Shown: positions 28,306 to 37,198 of the stretch, one piece after another
Layout: each line of letters begins with the position of its first letter
Position numbering within the stretch: position 1 is the stretch's first letter
Origin: Thalassospira profundimaris
GTDB taxonomy: Bacteria > Pseudomonadota > Alphaproteobacteria > Rhodospirillales > Thalassospiraceae
Assembly: GCF_003326795.1 (NCBI RefSeq)
Contig: NZ_JPWI01000001.1
Coordinates: 434,001 to 498,000 of the forward strand
Length of the DNA: 64,000 bases
Reading direction: 5' to 3'
Notes under the pieces: generated by a model
What the model was told of the DNA's origin: nothing
What the model saw: only the letters and a program-made list of their open reading frames with translations
Database searches by the model: none
Made by a program: the position numbers and the translations under genes

Positions 28306-28902
28306 ATGGCCCGTCGCTTTACGGAAAAAAAACTCGTCATTGCCAGTCACAACAAAGGCAAGATCAAGGAAATCGGTGAATTGCTAGCACCCTTCGGGAT
28401 CGAGGTTTTCTCGGCCGGAGAACTTGACCTTCCCGAACCCGAAGAAACCGAAAAGACCTTTATCGGCAATGCACAGCTGAAATCGGTGGCGGCGGCCAAC
28501 GGGGCCAATCTTCCGGCCCTTGCCGATGATAGCGGCCTTGCGGTTTCTGCCCTTGATGGTGCGCCGGGCATCTATTCGGCGCGCTGGGCCGGGCCGGACA
28601 AGGATTTCGACATGGCGATGGAAAAAGTCCAGAACGGGATCGGCAACCATCCCGACCGCCGCGCATCCTTTATCTGCGCGCTGTCACTCGCCTGGCCAGA
28701 CGGGCATGTCGAGAATTTCGAAGGCAGGGTCGAAGGCGAAATCGTCTGGCCGAAACGCGGACGTCACGGCTTTGGCTATGATCCGATTTTCCAGCCCAAG
28801 GGATATGACCAGACCTTTGGTGAAATGGACCCGGCCAAAAAGCATGAAATGAGCCACCGTGCCGATGCCTTTGCCCAGATGGTCAAGGCCTGCTTTAAAT
28901 AA
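28306..28902 (+). CDS. rdgB: Non-canonical purine NTP pyrophosphatase (RdgB/HAM1)
   Basis: Hydrolyses ITP, dITP and XTP to keep them out of nucleic acids. The 198 residues show [10 protein letters not shown] (about 14-23), the catalytic [24 protein letters not shown] (about 71-94) and [20 protein letters not shown]. It lies downstream of rph with a short hairpin between them. Confidence 0.97.
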   Translation: MARRFTEKKLVIASHNKGKIKEIGELLAPFGIEVFSAGELDLPEPEETEKTFIGNAQLKSVAAANGANLPALADDSGLAVSALDGAPGIYSARWAGPDKDFDMAMEKVQNGIGNHPDRRASFICALSLAWPDGHVENFEGRVEGEIVWPKRGRHGFGYDPIFQPKGYDQTFGEMDPAKKHEMSHRADAFAQMVKACFK

Positions 28903-28921
28903 TCAGGTTTAAATAATCCGG
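28894..28921. repeat. 14-bp tandem duplication at the rdgB stop
   Basis: TTTAAATAATCAGG (28894-28907) is followed directly by TTTAAATAATCCGG, one base different. The first copy contains the last two sense codons and stop of rdgB. It looks like a slippage duplication with no effect on the protein. Confidence 0.7.
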
Positions 28922-29048
28922 GCCTTTTGGCGCCTGCATTGAACATATGCACGCATCGCTGATGTCATGATCGGCGGTGCGTGTTAGTTTATCCGGGTAT
29001 CAGGGATATAAATGCCCTGCTTTTCCAGCAATCAGGATCGAGTTCCGC

Positions 29049-30242
29049 GTGTCCGCATCTTTTGCCGAAACCGTGCCCTTTGGCATCTATATCCACTGGC
29101 CGTTCTGTCTGTCGAAATGCCCCTATTGCGATTTCAACAGTCATGTGGCGAACAGTGTCGATCACGCCCGCTGGCGCAAGGCGCTCCGGGCCGAGCTTGC
29201 CATCGGGGCGGCCCGCCATCCGGGCCGTGTTGTCGGTTCGATCTTTTTTGGTGGTGGTACACCATCGCTGATGGACCCGGAAACGGCGGGGGCGCTTATT
29301 GCCGATATCAAGACCTATTGGCGGGTCACCGACGATCTTGAAATCACCCTTGAAGCCAATCCGGGCACGGTCGAGATCGACCGGTTTTCGGCCTTTGCCG
29401 CCAATGGTATCAACCGGGTATCGATCGGCATTCAGGCACTTAATGACCGCGATCTTAAATTCCTTGGGCGTGTGCACTCGGCCAAGGAGGCGCTGCGCGC
29501 CCTTGATGTCGCGACCGAGGTGTTTGATCGCTTTTCATTCGATCTGATCTATGCCCGCCCCGAACATGATCCCAAGGCCTGGCGCAAGGAGCTGCGCGAA
29601 GGGCTTGATATCACCAATGGTCATATCTCGCTTTATCAGCTGACCATCGAGCCGGGCACACAATTCTATACGCTTCATCAGCGCGGTGAGCTGGTGGTGC
29701 CTGACGAAGACCTTGCCACCGAACTGTATGAAATCACCCAGGAAGAAACCGAGGCGGCGGGGTATCGCTGTTACGAGGTTTCCAACCATGCCAAACCGGG
29801 GCAGGAAAGCCGTCATAACCTCGTTTACTGGCGTTATGGCGATTATCTGGGCATCGGGCCGGGTGCGCATGGCCGCGAAGCGGTGACCCAGCCTGATGGC
29901 AGTACCGTTCCGATGGCAGTACGTCGCCACCGTGCGCCGGAAATCTGGCTCGACCGGGTGGAAAAGCATGGTCACGGCACGCAGGAAGAAACCGTGCTTG
30001 AGGCCGATGAACGCCTGCTTGAAATGGTGATGATGGGCTTGCGACTGAATGAAACCATTCCGGTATCGCGGTTTGAACGGATTATCGGCAAGGGACCGCG
30101 CGATGTGCTGGAGTCGGAACGGCTTGAAACCCTGATTGCTTCGGGTGATCTGGTCTGTGATTCTGCGGGTCTTCGCGCCACCCGGCAGGGCCGGAACCGG
30201 TTGAATGGTGTTCTGGGCTATTTGTTCGACCATTCGGCGTGA
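29049..30242 (+). CDS. hemW: HemW-like radical SAM haem chaperone
   Basis: Radical SAM protein related to coproporphyrinogen III oxidase HemN but assigned to haem delivery. The 397 residues have the cluster motif Cys20-X3-Cys24-X2-Cys27 (CLSKCPYC), FFGGGTPSLM and the ELYEITQEETEAAGYRCYEVSN block. HemW lacks the extra N-terminal segment found in HemN. I chose GTG 29049 (with AGGA 11 bases upstream); the GTG at 28977 adds 24 non-conserved residues. Confidence 0.93.
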   Translation: MSASFAETVPFGIYIHWPFCLSKCPYCDFNSHVANSVDHARWRKALRAELAIGAARHPGRVVGSIFFGGGTPSLMDPETAGALIADIKTYWRVTDDLEITLEANPGTVEIDRFSAFAANGINRVSIGIQALNDRDLKFLGRVHSAKEALRALDVATEVFDRFSFDLIYARPEHDPKAWRKELREGLDITNGHISLYQLTIEPGTQFYTLHQRGELVVPDEDLATELYEITQEETEAAGYRCYEVSNHAKPGQESRHNLVYWRYGDYLGIGPGAHGREAVTQPDGSTVPMAVRRHRAPEIWLDRVEKHGHGTQEETVLEADERLLEMVMMGLRLNETIPVSRFERIIGKGPRDVLESERLETLIASGDLVCDSAGLRATRQGRNRLNGVLGYLFDHSA

Positions 30243-30250
30243 TCGCGAAT

Positions 30251-30287
30251 GACCGAAATTCCAAGGGAAACCCTTGTGTTTTCGGTC
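30251..30287 (+). terminator. Hairpin after hemW
   Basis: Outer arms GACCGAAA (30251-30258) and TTTCGGTC (30280-30287) enclose an inner CAAGGG/CCCTTG stem. It begins nine bases past the hemW stop. The U-tract is absent, so it may be a stabiliser rather than a terminator. Confidence 0.4.
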
Positions 30288-30335
30288 CAGGGCCGGGTCA
30301 GGTGATTTAGTTTCACCAAACCATCAAAAAGTTGG

Positions 30336-30363
30336 TTGACACTTTAAGCTGACCGCGTATATT
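30336..30363 (+). promoter_or_regulatory. tRNA-Leu promoter
   Basis: TTGACA (30336-30341), a 16-base spacer and TATATT (30358-30363) make a near-consensus sigma70 promoter. It is followed by GC-rich bases at the expected start, about 40 bases before the tRNA. Confidence 0.8.
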
Positions 30364-30410
30364 CCGCCCCGTTCCGGCGGACACCGCCCGAACAAACCAG
30401 ATGCCCCTAT

Positions 30411-30497
<87 letters not shown>

Positions 30498-30535
30498 TAC
30501 CCCAGCACATTTCTGATGTGCTGGGGTATTGTCGT
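30498..30535 (+). terminator. Terminator after tRNA-Leu
   Basis: TACCCCAGCACAT (30498-30510) pairs perfectly over 13 bp with ATGTGCTGGGGTA (30516-30528), followed by a T-rich tail (TTGTCGTTTT). Confidence 0.9.
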
Positions 30536-30608
30536 TTTGGGGTAAGTCAATCCTTGTCGCTATATCTTCTTCGCTTGTGAAATGCTGTTGTCTTATGCTG
30601 AAGATGCT

Positions 30609-30947
30609 TCAGTTCAAGCTTTTGATTGCGGAGGCGACTTCAGCACTGTGTATTATAATTCCGAACGCAATAAAAACGCACCATACGGCGCATAAGTTCG
30701 CAATCAAATCAGATGCATAATGGCTCGATTTCTGTTTGGGTTTGTGTTGCCATTGACAGGCAAAGTATCCGATGGAAGCAGTTAAACCAAGTTGTAGGCC
30801 AACAGCCAAAATTGGGAGGTGAATTCCGGATGGAAAGTCGCCAAAGATAGTCAACGTGGAGAGGGCAATAGTTGCGATAGCACCTTTAAGTGCCACGAGG
30901 AGAATTGATCTCCGAATCATTTCAATGTTTGGGTTTCTAGAGGTCAT
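30609..30947 (-). CDS. Small AT-rich membrane protein, unknown
   Basis: 112 residues with three predicted membrane spans (about 14-37, 42-64 and 84-107). ATG 30947 follows AAAGGAG at seven bases, a strong ribosome site, so the gene is probably real. Its base composition is clearly more AT-rich than its neighbours and it sits just past tRNA-Leu and its terminator, a common integration position. I recognise no family and see no integrase or attachment repeat. It may be a remnant of transferred DNA. Confidence 0.6.
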   Translation of the reverse strand: MTSRNPNIEMIRRSILLVALKGAIATIALSTLTIFGDFPSGIHLPILAVGLQLGLTASIGYFACQWQHKPKQKSSHYASDLIANLCAVWCVFIAFGIIIHSAEVASAIKSLN

Positions 30948-31183
30948 GTTAGGCTCCTTTCAATAAAGTCTAGGAGCCGTTGTTGCACTTACTGGGCGGA
31001 CCTTTGTGTCAGTTCGTGACAAATTTTGTTATTTGGTGGTTTTCTTCGATTAATTTAGTTCAGCTTTTTTGATGAATGCGTGTTCGGACAAAGGAAAAAC
31101 CCTGCAATTGGTATGACTTTTGCGATGCGGCACCCGGTTTGCTGTGTTAAGAACAGGCAAATTCTGACATTTGGAGAACCGCG

Positions 31184-31795
31184 ATGACCAATTTCCTCCA
31201 TCTCGGAGATCTGCCGGACGATCTTGACCTTGGCAAGGTCGTGGCAATCGACAGTGAGACCATGGGCCTGAACCCGCACCGCGACCGTTTGTGTGTCGTG
31301 CAGCTTTCAAGCGGGAATGGTGATGCCCATCTGGTCAAGTTCGATGGAGAAGATTACAGCGCGCCGAACCTTAAAAAACTGCTGGCCGATCCGTCGGTCC
31401 TGAAGCTGTTTCATTTCGGACGTTTTGACATTGCGGTCATGGACAAATATCTCGGTGTGCGCTGTGCGCCGGTCTATTGCACCAAAATCGCCTCCAAGCT
31501 GATCCGTACCTATACCGACCGTCATGGTCTCAAGGACCTTCTGCGTGAACTGGTCGGGGTCGAGATTTCCAAGCAGCAGCAAAGCTCCGACTGGGGTGCG
31601 CCCGAGCTGACCAGGGAACAGATCGATTACGCGGCATCCGATGTGCTTTATCTGCACAAGGCCAAGGAAGAGCTTGATCGTCGTCTGGCCCGTGAAGGCC
31701 GTACCGAGCTTGCCCAGGCCTGTTTTGATTTCCTGCCGACCCGCGCGACGCTTGATCTGTCGGGCTGGGAAGAAACCGATATTTTTGCCCATTAG
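31184..31795 (+). CDS. RNase D-like 3'-5' exonuclease
   Basis: 203 residues of the DEDDy exonuclease fold: DSETMGLNPHRDRLCVVQLSSG (Asp and Glu of ExoI, about 23-45), FHFGRFDIAVMDKYLG (ExoII) and YAASDVLYLHKAKEELDRRL (ExoIII Tyr and Asp). It lacks the C-terminal HRDC domains of full RNase D, as is common in alphaproteobacterial short forms. Likely trims RNA 3' ends. It stands upstream of kdsD. Confidence 0.93.
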   Translation: MTNFLHLGDLPDDLDLGKVVAIDSETMGLNPHRDRLCVVQLSSGNGDAHLVKFDGEDYSAPNLKKLLADPSVLKLFHFGRFDIAVMDKYLGVRCAPVYCTKIASKLIRTYTDRHGLKDLLRELVGVEISKQQQSSDWGAPELTREQIDYAASDVLYLHKAKEELDRRLAREGRTELAQACFDFLPTRATLDLSGWEETDIFAH

Positions 31796-31834
31796 TCCGT
31801 GCGGTTAACCGCCTGTGAAGATTGGCGGTGTATG

Positions 31835-31857
31835 GGGGGTCAATAGAATTGACCCCC
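31835..31857. terminator. Hairpin between the exonuclease gene and kdsD
   Basis: GGGGGTCAAT (31835-31844) and ATTGACCCCC (31848-31857) are perfect complements across AGA. A 12-base palindrome GCGGTTAACCGC (31801-31812) precedes it. There is no T tail, so it may act as a stabiliser, a weak terminator or a leader structure for kdsD. Confidence 0.45.
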
Positions 31858-31947
31858 ACACCCGGCAGGTTCATAGTTTTGGCGCATTGGTCTTGCAAAA
31901 AGTACCGGTTGCCCTATCTCCGGGCAGGAAACGCAAACAAGAAACAG

Positions 31948-32955
31948 ATGACAGTGACCCCGAACGCTCCCACCACCAAAAATACACCGGTTCCGGCTTC
32001 TGAGGCCGATCTTGCGATTGCGCGCCGGGTTCTTGATATCGAAGCATCCGCGCTGCGCGAACTGGCAGACTCGCTTGATGGCGATTTCTGCAAGGCGATC
32101 GACCTGATCGAAGGCCTTAAGGGCCGTCTGGTGATTACCGGCATGGGCAAAAGCGGTCATATTGCCAAAAAGATCGCGGCGACCTTTGCCTCGACCGGCA
32201 CCCCGTCCTTCTTTGTCCATCCGGCCGAAGCCAGCCACGGTGATCTTGGCATGATCGGCAAGGATGACGCGGTTCTGGCGCTGTCGAATTCCGGTGAAAC
32301 CCCGGAACTGTCCGATATCATTGCCTTTACCCGCCGGTTTAACGTGCCGCTGATCGGCATGACCCGCAAATCGGAAAGCTCGCTTGCCAAGCAGTCGGAC
32401 TGTCCGCTGGTGCTGCCGGCAAGCCCGGAAGCCTGCCCGAACAAGCAGGCGCCGACGACCTCGACCACGGCGATGCTGGCCCTTGCCGATGCGCTGGCGG
32501 TGACATTGATGGAACGTCGCGGCTTTAGTGCCGATGATTTCCGTACCTTCCATCCGGGCGGCAAGCTTGGTCAGCGGTTGTTGCATGTTCATGATGTCAT
32601 GCATGGCGCAGACAGCCTGCCATTGATTGCGCGCGATGCCCTGATGTCCGAGGCACTGGTGACCATGACCGGTCATTCCTTTGGCTGTGTCGGTGTGCTG
32701 GGCGATGCCGGGGAGCTGATCGGGATTGTGACCGATGGCGATTTGCGTCGCCACATGGCCGATAATCTGGTGGCGATGAAGGTCGGTGACGTGATGACGG
32801 CCGGACCGAAAGTCACCCATGTCGATGCCCTGGCGGTTGAAGCCCTTGCAATCATGAATGATCGCAGCATCACCGCCCTTTTCGTGCTGGATGCGGCCGG
32901 CATTCCGGTCGGCCTTGTGCATATCCATGATCTTTTGCGTTCAGGGGTGGCATAG
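31948..32955 (+). CDS. kdsD: Arabinose-5-phosphate isomerase (KpsF/GutQ type)
   Basis: Interconverts ribulose-5-P and arabinose-5-P, the first step to KDO in lipopolysaccharide. The 335 residues have a SIS domain (about 40-180; VITGMGKSGHIAKKIAATFASTGTPSFFVHPAEASHGDLGM) and two CBS domains (HDVMHGADSLP and VGDVMTAGPKVTHVDALA). ATG 31948 begins MTVTPNAPTTK; the longer frame from 31822 runs through the hairpin and is rejected. It precedes lptC by three bases, tying KDO supply to LPS export. Confidence 0.95.
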   Translation: MTVTPNAPTTKNTPVPASEADLAIARRVLDIEASALRELADSLDGDFCKAIDLIEGLKGRLVITGMGKSGHIAKKIAATFASTGTPSFFVHPAEASHGDLGMIGKDDAVLALSNSGETPELSDIIAFTRRFNVPLIGMTRKSESSLAKQSDCPLVLPASPEACPNKQAPTTSTTAMLALADALAVTLMERRGFSADDFRTFHPGGKLGQRLLHVHDVMHGADSLPLIARDALMSEALVTMTGHSFGCVGVLGDAGELIGIVTDGDLRRHMADNLVAMKVGDVMTAGPKVTHVDALAVEALAIMNDRSITALFVLDAAGIPVGLVHIHDLLRSGVA

Positions 32956-32958
32956 GCA

Positions 32959-33666
32959 ATGAGCACTGAAGGCACACCAAAGGTCGCATCCCAAAGGGCC
33001 GAAGGCCTTTCGCGCGACCGGCTGCCTTCCGGTCGGCGCGAAGTTCGCATCAATCCGTTCCGGCGGATGATTGTGACCATGCTGAAATTCGTTTTGCCGC
33101 TGATTGCCCTGACGCTGATGGCGCTGGTGGTGTTGTGGCCGCAGATCGAACAGGTTCAGGATAGCGGGTTCCGCCTTGGATTTTCGACATCACCCGAAGA
33201 CCTGATGGAAAATGTTGCCATGAGCAATCCGCGCTTCTTTGGTGTGGATGGCAAAAAGCAGCCCTTTACCGTGACGGCGCGCGAGGCGGTCGAATCCCCC
33301 GAAACCCGGGAACGCAACGAGCATGTCTATCTTGATGCGCCGCAAGCCGATATCACGCTTGAAGACGGATCCTGGATCGCGCTGACCGCCAATGAGGGAT
33401 TCTATACCGAAGAAAACGGGATGCTCGACCTTGTTGGTACGGTCAATATGTATCACGATAACGGCTTTGAAATTCACACCGAAGAAGCTGAAATTGCTAT
33501 GAATTCCGGCAGTGCAAGCGGTACGGTTCCGGTCGATGGTCAGGGACCGTTTGGCACGATCAAATCCGATTCCGGGTTCGAGCTGGAAAACAAGGGGGCG
33601 GTGATCCGCTTTTTGGGAAAATCCAAACTGGTGATTTTCGATAGCGCATTGAAAGGGAAGTCATGA
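32959..33666 (+). CDS. lptC: LPS export protein LptC
   Basis: Bitopic inner-membrane protein that passes LPS from LptB2FG to LptA. The 235 residues have a basic cytoplasmic N-terminus, one span (about 40-62; MLKFVLPLIALTLMALVVLW) and a periplasmic beta domain (MSNPRFFGVDGKKQPFTVTA to the end). Longer than E. coli LptC (191), as usual in alphaproteobacteria. It overlaps lptA by four bases. Confidence 0.92.
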   Translation: MSTEGTPKVASQRAEGLSRDRLPSGRREVRINPFRRMIVTMLKFVLPLIALTLMALVVLWPQIEQVQDSGFRLGFSTSPEDLMENVAMSNPRFFGVDGKKQPFTVTAREAVESPETRERNEHVYLDAPQADITLEDGSWIALTANEGFYTEENGMLDLVGTVNMYHDNGFEIHTEEAEIAMNSGSASGTVPVDGQGPFGTIKSDSGFELENKGAVIRFLGKSKLVIFDSALKGKS

Positions 33667-34541
33667 TCGCAATGGGGCTTCTGAGCCGAAAAACCGGAAC
33701 GCTTGTTGCGGCAATGATGCTTGGTGGTGCGGTTCTTGGCCTGTCGGGCCTGTCAGATCGTGCGCAGGCCAACCCGCTCGGGCTGGCGCAAAATGGTGCT
33801 GGTGGTCTGGAAGTCGAGTCAGATAACGGCATTGAATGGCGTCGCGATGAACAGATTCTGATTGCGCGGGGCAATGCGATTGCCAAACGCGGCACGTCGC
33901 GGGTTGATGCCGACGAACTTCAGGCGCTGTATCGTGATCGTGACGGCAATAGCGAGATTTACCGCATCATTGCGATTGGCAATGTGAAGCTGTCCTCCGA
34001 TACCGATGTCGCAACCGGCGACAAGGCGGTCTATGACATTGACGAGGCGGTTGTGGTTCTGACCGGGGATAATCTGAAATATACCACGCCAAAGGAAACC
34101 CTGACCGCACGTGACAGCCTTGAATATTGGGAAACGGAACGGATTGCGGTGGCGCGTGGCAATGCGGTGGCAATATCCGAAGATCGTACCTTGCGCGGTG
34201 ATACCCTGACCGCACGGTTTGATGCCGCCGAGGGGGGCGCAAATGAGTTGCGTCGCATCGATGGTCAAGGCAATGTGAATATTCGCACAGCCACCGACTT
34301 TGTTGTGGGCGATCAAGGCGTTTATGATGCGAAAACAGGTATCGCCACATTGATCGGATCGGTTAAGATCACGCGCGGAGAGAACCAGTTGAACGGGGAC
34401 CGCGCCGTTGTCGATCTCAATACCGGCGTCAGTCGCCTGACAGCAGATGGCAATGGCAGTGGCAAGTCCCGTGTTCGGGGTCTTCTGGTTCCTGAAAAAG
34501 ATGAAAATAAAAGCCCGGCCGATGCCGGGACCGGTAACTGA
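33663..34541 (+). CDS. lptA: LPS transport periplasmic protein LptA/OstA
   Basis: Periplasmic bridge protein of the Lpt pathway. The 292 residues open with a signal peptide (about 1-36; AAMMLGGAVLGLSGLSDRAQA) and have repeated OstA beta-jellyroll units (RGNAIAKRGTSRVDADELQALY, RGNAVAISEDRTLRGDTLTARF, VKITRGENQLNGDRAVVDLNTG). It is longer than E. coli LptA (185), with roughly one extra repeat set. ATG at 33663 overlaps the lptC stop. Confidence 0.93.
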   Translation: MIAMGLLSRKTGTLVAAMMLGGAVLGLSGLSDRAQANPLGLAQNGAGGLEVESDNGIEWRRDEQILIARGNAIAKRGTSRVDADELQALYRDRDGNSEIYRIIAIGNVKLSSDTDVATGDKAVYDIDEAVVVLTGDNLKYTTPKETLTARDSLEYWETERIAVARGNAVAISEDRTLRGDTLTARFDAAEGGANELRRIDGQGNVNIRTATDFVVGDQGVYDAKTGIATLIGSVKITRGENQLNGDRAVVDLNTGVSRLTADGNGSGKSRVRGLLVPEKDENKSPADAGTGN

Positions 34542-34556
34542 GGAAAGGTCGGGAAT

Positions 34557-35396
34557 TTGTTCTGGTCGCGCAAGGGCGTAAAATCCGATGACGCAAAGAC
34601 GCAAGGCGCGTCTGCCGGTGCGCAAGCATCCTCAGGGGCGGGGGCCGCAGGTGGTCCGCGTTTGATTACCGCAAACAAGGGCCTTGTGGCGCATAATCTT
34701 GGCAAAAGCTTCAAGAAGCGCCCGGTTCTCAAGGATGTATCGGTGTCTGTCCAGCGCGGCGAGGCGGTTGGCCTTCTGGGGCCGAACGGGGCGGGCAAGA
34801 CGACCAGTTTCTATATTATTACCGGCCTGATTGCTTCTGATCGCGGGACGATTTCGCTTGATGGGCGCGATATCACGGCGATGCCGATGTATCAGCGCGC
34901 CCGCATGGGAATCGGCTATCTGCCGCAGGAAGCCTCGATTTTCCGGGGCATGACGGTTGAACAGAATATCATGGCGGTGCTTGAAGTGGTCGAGGATGAC
35001 CGCATCAAGCGCGAACAGAATCTTGAAGACCTTCTGGCGGAATTTGCCATCGAGCATTTGCGTCGCACTCCGGCCCTTGCTTTGTCGGGCGGGGAACGCC
35101 GCCGTTGCGAGATTGCACGCGCCCTTGCCGCCCATCCGAACTTTGTTCTTCTTGATGAACCGCTGGCCGGGATTGACCCGATTGCCGTGGGGGATATCCG
35201 TGATCTTGTTCGTCATCTGAAAGATCGTGGCATTGGGGTCTTGATTACTGACCACAATGTGCGCGAGACTCTCGACATTATCGACCGGGCATATATCTTG
35301 CATGATGGTCGGGTTTTGATGGAAGGTGGTCCTGATGAAATCGTCAGAAATGACGATGTTCGAAGGGTTTATCTGGGCGATCGGTTCAGCCTCTGA
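34557..35396 (+). CDS. lptB: LPS export ABC transporter ATPase LptB
   Basis: ATPase that drives LPS extraction. The 279 residues carry Walker [10 protein letters not shown] (about 77-85), signature LSGGERRR and Walker [14 protein letters not shown]. The start is TTG 34557 after AGGAAAGG. The result is a 40-residue Ser/Ala/Gly-rich N-terminal extension before the usual [19 protein letters not shown]. An internal start would leave a large untranslated gap after lptA, so I keep TTG. The partners LptF/G are not in the window. Confidence 0.94.
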   Translation: MFWSRKGVKSDDAKTQGASAGAQASSGAGAAGGPRLITANKGLVAHNLGKSFKKRPVLKDVSVSVQRGEAVGLLGPNGAGKTTSFYIITGLIASDRGTISLDGRDITAMPMYQRARMGIGYLPQEASIFRGMTVEQNIMAVLEVVEDDRIKREQNLEDLLAEFAIEHLRRTPALALSGGERRRCEIARALAAHPNFVLLDEPLAGIDPIAVGDIRDLVRHLKDRGIGVLITDHNVRETLDIIDRAYILHDGRVLMEGGPDEIVRNDDVRRVYLGDRFSL

Positions 35397-35461
35397 TAAA
35401 GACACCGGACAAAGATAGTGGTCTTGGGGGGATGATCGGATTGACACGGGGTAATGTATAA

Positions 35462-37036
35462 ATGGCCCTGAAGGCGCGGCTCGATTTACGTCAGTCCCAG
35501 TCTCTTGTCATGACGCCCCAGCTGCAGCAGGCGATCAAGCTGCTGCAGTTCAATAATATCGAGCTTTCCAATTTCATCGACAGTGAGCTTCTGGAAAACC
35601 CGCTGCTTGAGCGGGCTGATCCCGGCCAGACCTTTGCCGAAACCGGCGACGGGGCCGTTGGCAATGGTGATGACGGGATTGATAGCCGGTCGATTGACAA
35701 TTTCGCTGACCGCGAAGACCGTCTTGGCACTGACCGCCTGACGGCCAGTGAAACCATGGGCAGCGAAGATGGCCCGCTGGATGTTTCAAGCGACGCGCTT
35801 TATGGCGGCGAAGGTGAAATCTCGCGCAATGGCGAACCGGTTGCGGGCAATCACGATTATGCCTCGCCCTATGGCAGCGGGACCGGCGGATCTGGCGGAT
35901 CAGGCAGCAGCGATGATCTGCCGGGACTCGAACAGACACTTGCCGATGAAGCAACCTTGCGCCAGTCGCTTGATGATCAGCTCAACATCGCCTTTGCCGA
36001 TGCCATGTCGCGCATGATCGGAAGCTATCTGATCGATATGCTTGATGAAAACGGCTATATCAGCGGCGATCTTGACGAGGTTTCCGAGGCCCTTGAATGC
36101 CCGATTGCCGAAGTCGAACGGGTTCTTGCCGTCATTCAGGGCTTTGACCCGGTCGGGATTTTTGCCCGTGATCTGGCGGAATGCCTGGCTTTGCAGCTGC
36201 GCGAGAAAAACCGGTATGACCCGGCGATGGCGGCCTTGCTGGCCAATCTTGATTTGCTGGCCAAGCGCGAATTTGACCGGTTGCGCCGCGTTTGCGGCGT
36301 CGATGCCGATGATCTTCATGACATGATTGCCGAAATCAGGACCCTTGATCCGCGTCCGGGGCGAACCGCGGATGGCGAGGCGGCAACGCCGGTGATCCCC
36401 GATGTTCTGATGCGATCAGCGGGCAACGGCAACTGGCATCTTGAGCTTAATTCCGAGGCCCTGCCGCGTGTTCTGGTCAATGAGGATTATGTCGCCCAGA
36501 TCGGATCGGGCCTGCGCGACCGCGAAGAACGCAGCTTCATGAGCGAAAAGCTGCAAACTGCAAACTGGCTGGTCAAGGCGCTGCATCAGCGTGCTACCAC
36601 CATCATGAAGGTGGCGAGCGAAATCGTGCGCCAGCAGGACGGGTTCTTCAGCCACGGGGTATCGCATCTGCGTCCGCTGATCCTGCGCGATATCGCCGAA
36701 GCCATCGGAATGCATGAAAGTACGGTTTCGCGTGTCACGAATGGCAAATTCATGTCGACGCCGCGCGGCATGTTCGAGCTGAAATACTTCTTCACGACGG
36801 CAATTTCGTCTTCGGATGGCGGAGATGCCTATTCTTCCGAAGCTGTGAGACACCGGATCAAGTCATTGATTGATAATGAAGATCCGAAAAAGATTCTGTC
36901 TGATGACAAACTCGTTGAGCTGCTCGGGAAGGAAGGGATCGACATTGCCCGCCGAACAGTGGCAAAATACCGGGAGGCGATGCGCATTCCTTCGTCCGTT
37001 CAACGTCGTCGCGAAAAAAAATCACGTGCTTCCTAG
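35462..37036 (+). CDS. rpoN: RNA polymerase sigma-54 factor
   Basis: Directs transcription from -24/-12 promoters with enhancer-binding proteins, typically for nitrogen and other regulons. The 524 residues have a Gln-rich region I (LDLRQSQSLVMTPQLQQAIKLLQ), an acidic region II with a Gly/Ser run (around 140-150), the core-binding domain, the HTH (MHESTVSRVTNGKFMSTPRG) and the RpoN box ARRTVAKYRE near the C-terminus. It lies between lptB and hpf, the usual order. Confidence 0.97.
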   Translation: MALKARLDLRQSQSLVMTPQLQQAIKLLQFNNIELSNFIDSELLENPLLERADPGQTFAETGDGAVGNGDDGIDSRSIDNFADREDRLGTDRLTASETMGSEDGPLDVSSDALYGGEGEISRNGEPVAGNHDYASPYGSGTGGSGGSGSSDDLPGLEQTLADEATLRQSLDDQLNIAFADAMSRMIGSYLIDMLDENGYISGDLDEVSEALECPIAEVERVLAVIQGFDPVGIFARDLAECLALQLREKNRYDPAMAALLANLDLLAKREFDRLRRVCGVDADDLHDMIAEIRTLDPRPGRTADGEAATPVIPDVLMRSAGNGNWHLELNSEALPRVLVNEDYVAQIGSGLRDREERSFMSEKLQTANWLVKALHQRATTIMKVASEIVRQQDGFFSHGVSHLRPLILRDIAEAIGMHESTVSRVTNGKFMSTPRGMFELKYFFTTAISSSDGGDAYSSEAVRHRIKSLIDNEDPKKILSDDKLVELLGKEGIDIARRTVAKYREAMRIPSSVQRRREKKSRAS

Positions 37037-37097
37037 CATCGTTTATACGAAAAAATGCACTGTAACGTACTGCAATCAAAGGAAACATACCCATATC

Positions 37098-37126
37098 TTG
37101 ACTTGGCAATGACGAGGGAATATGGT
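37098..37126 (+). promoter_or_regulatory. Candidate hpf promoter
   Basis: TTGACT (37098-37103), a 17-base spacer and TATGGT (37121-37126) fit a sigma70 promoter. It lies in the rpoN-hpf gap, about 70 bases before the hpf ATG, and would allow hpf-ptsN expression apart from rpoN. Confidence 0.55.
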
Positions 37127-37198
37127 GCGGCCTCCTGATTGAGGGGCGCCAAACATCCATATGTACTGGGAAGTCACTCAACTGGGGATAGGCGATCC

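Noticed and set aside
31840..32928. 362-residue open frame opposite kdsD
   Set aside because: Antisense shadow rich in His and Gln; kdsD is certain on the other strand.
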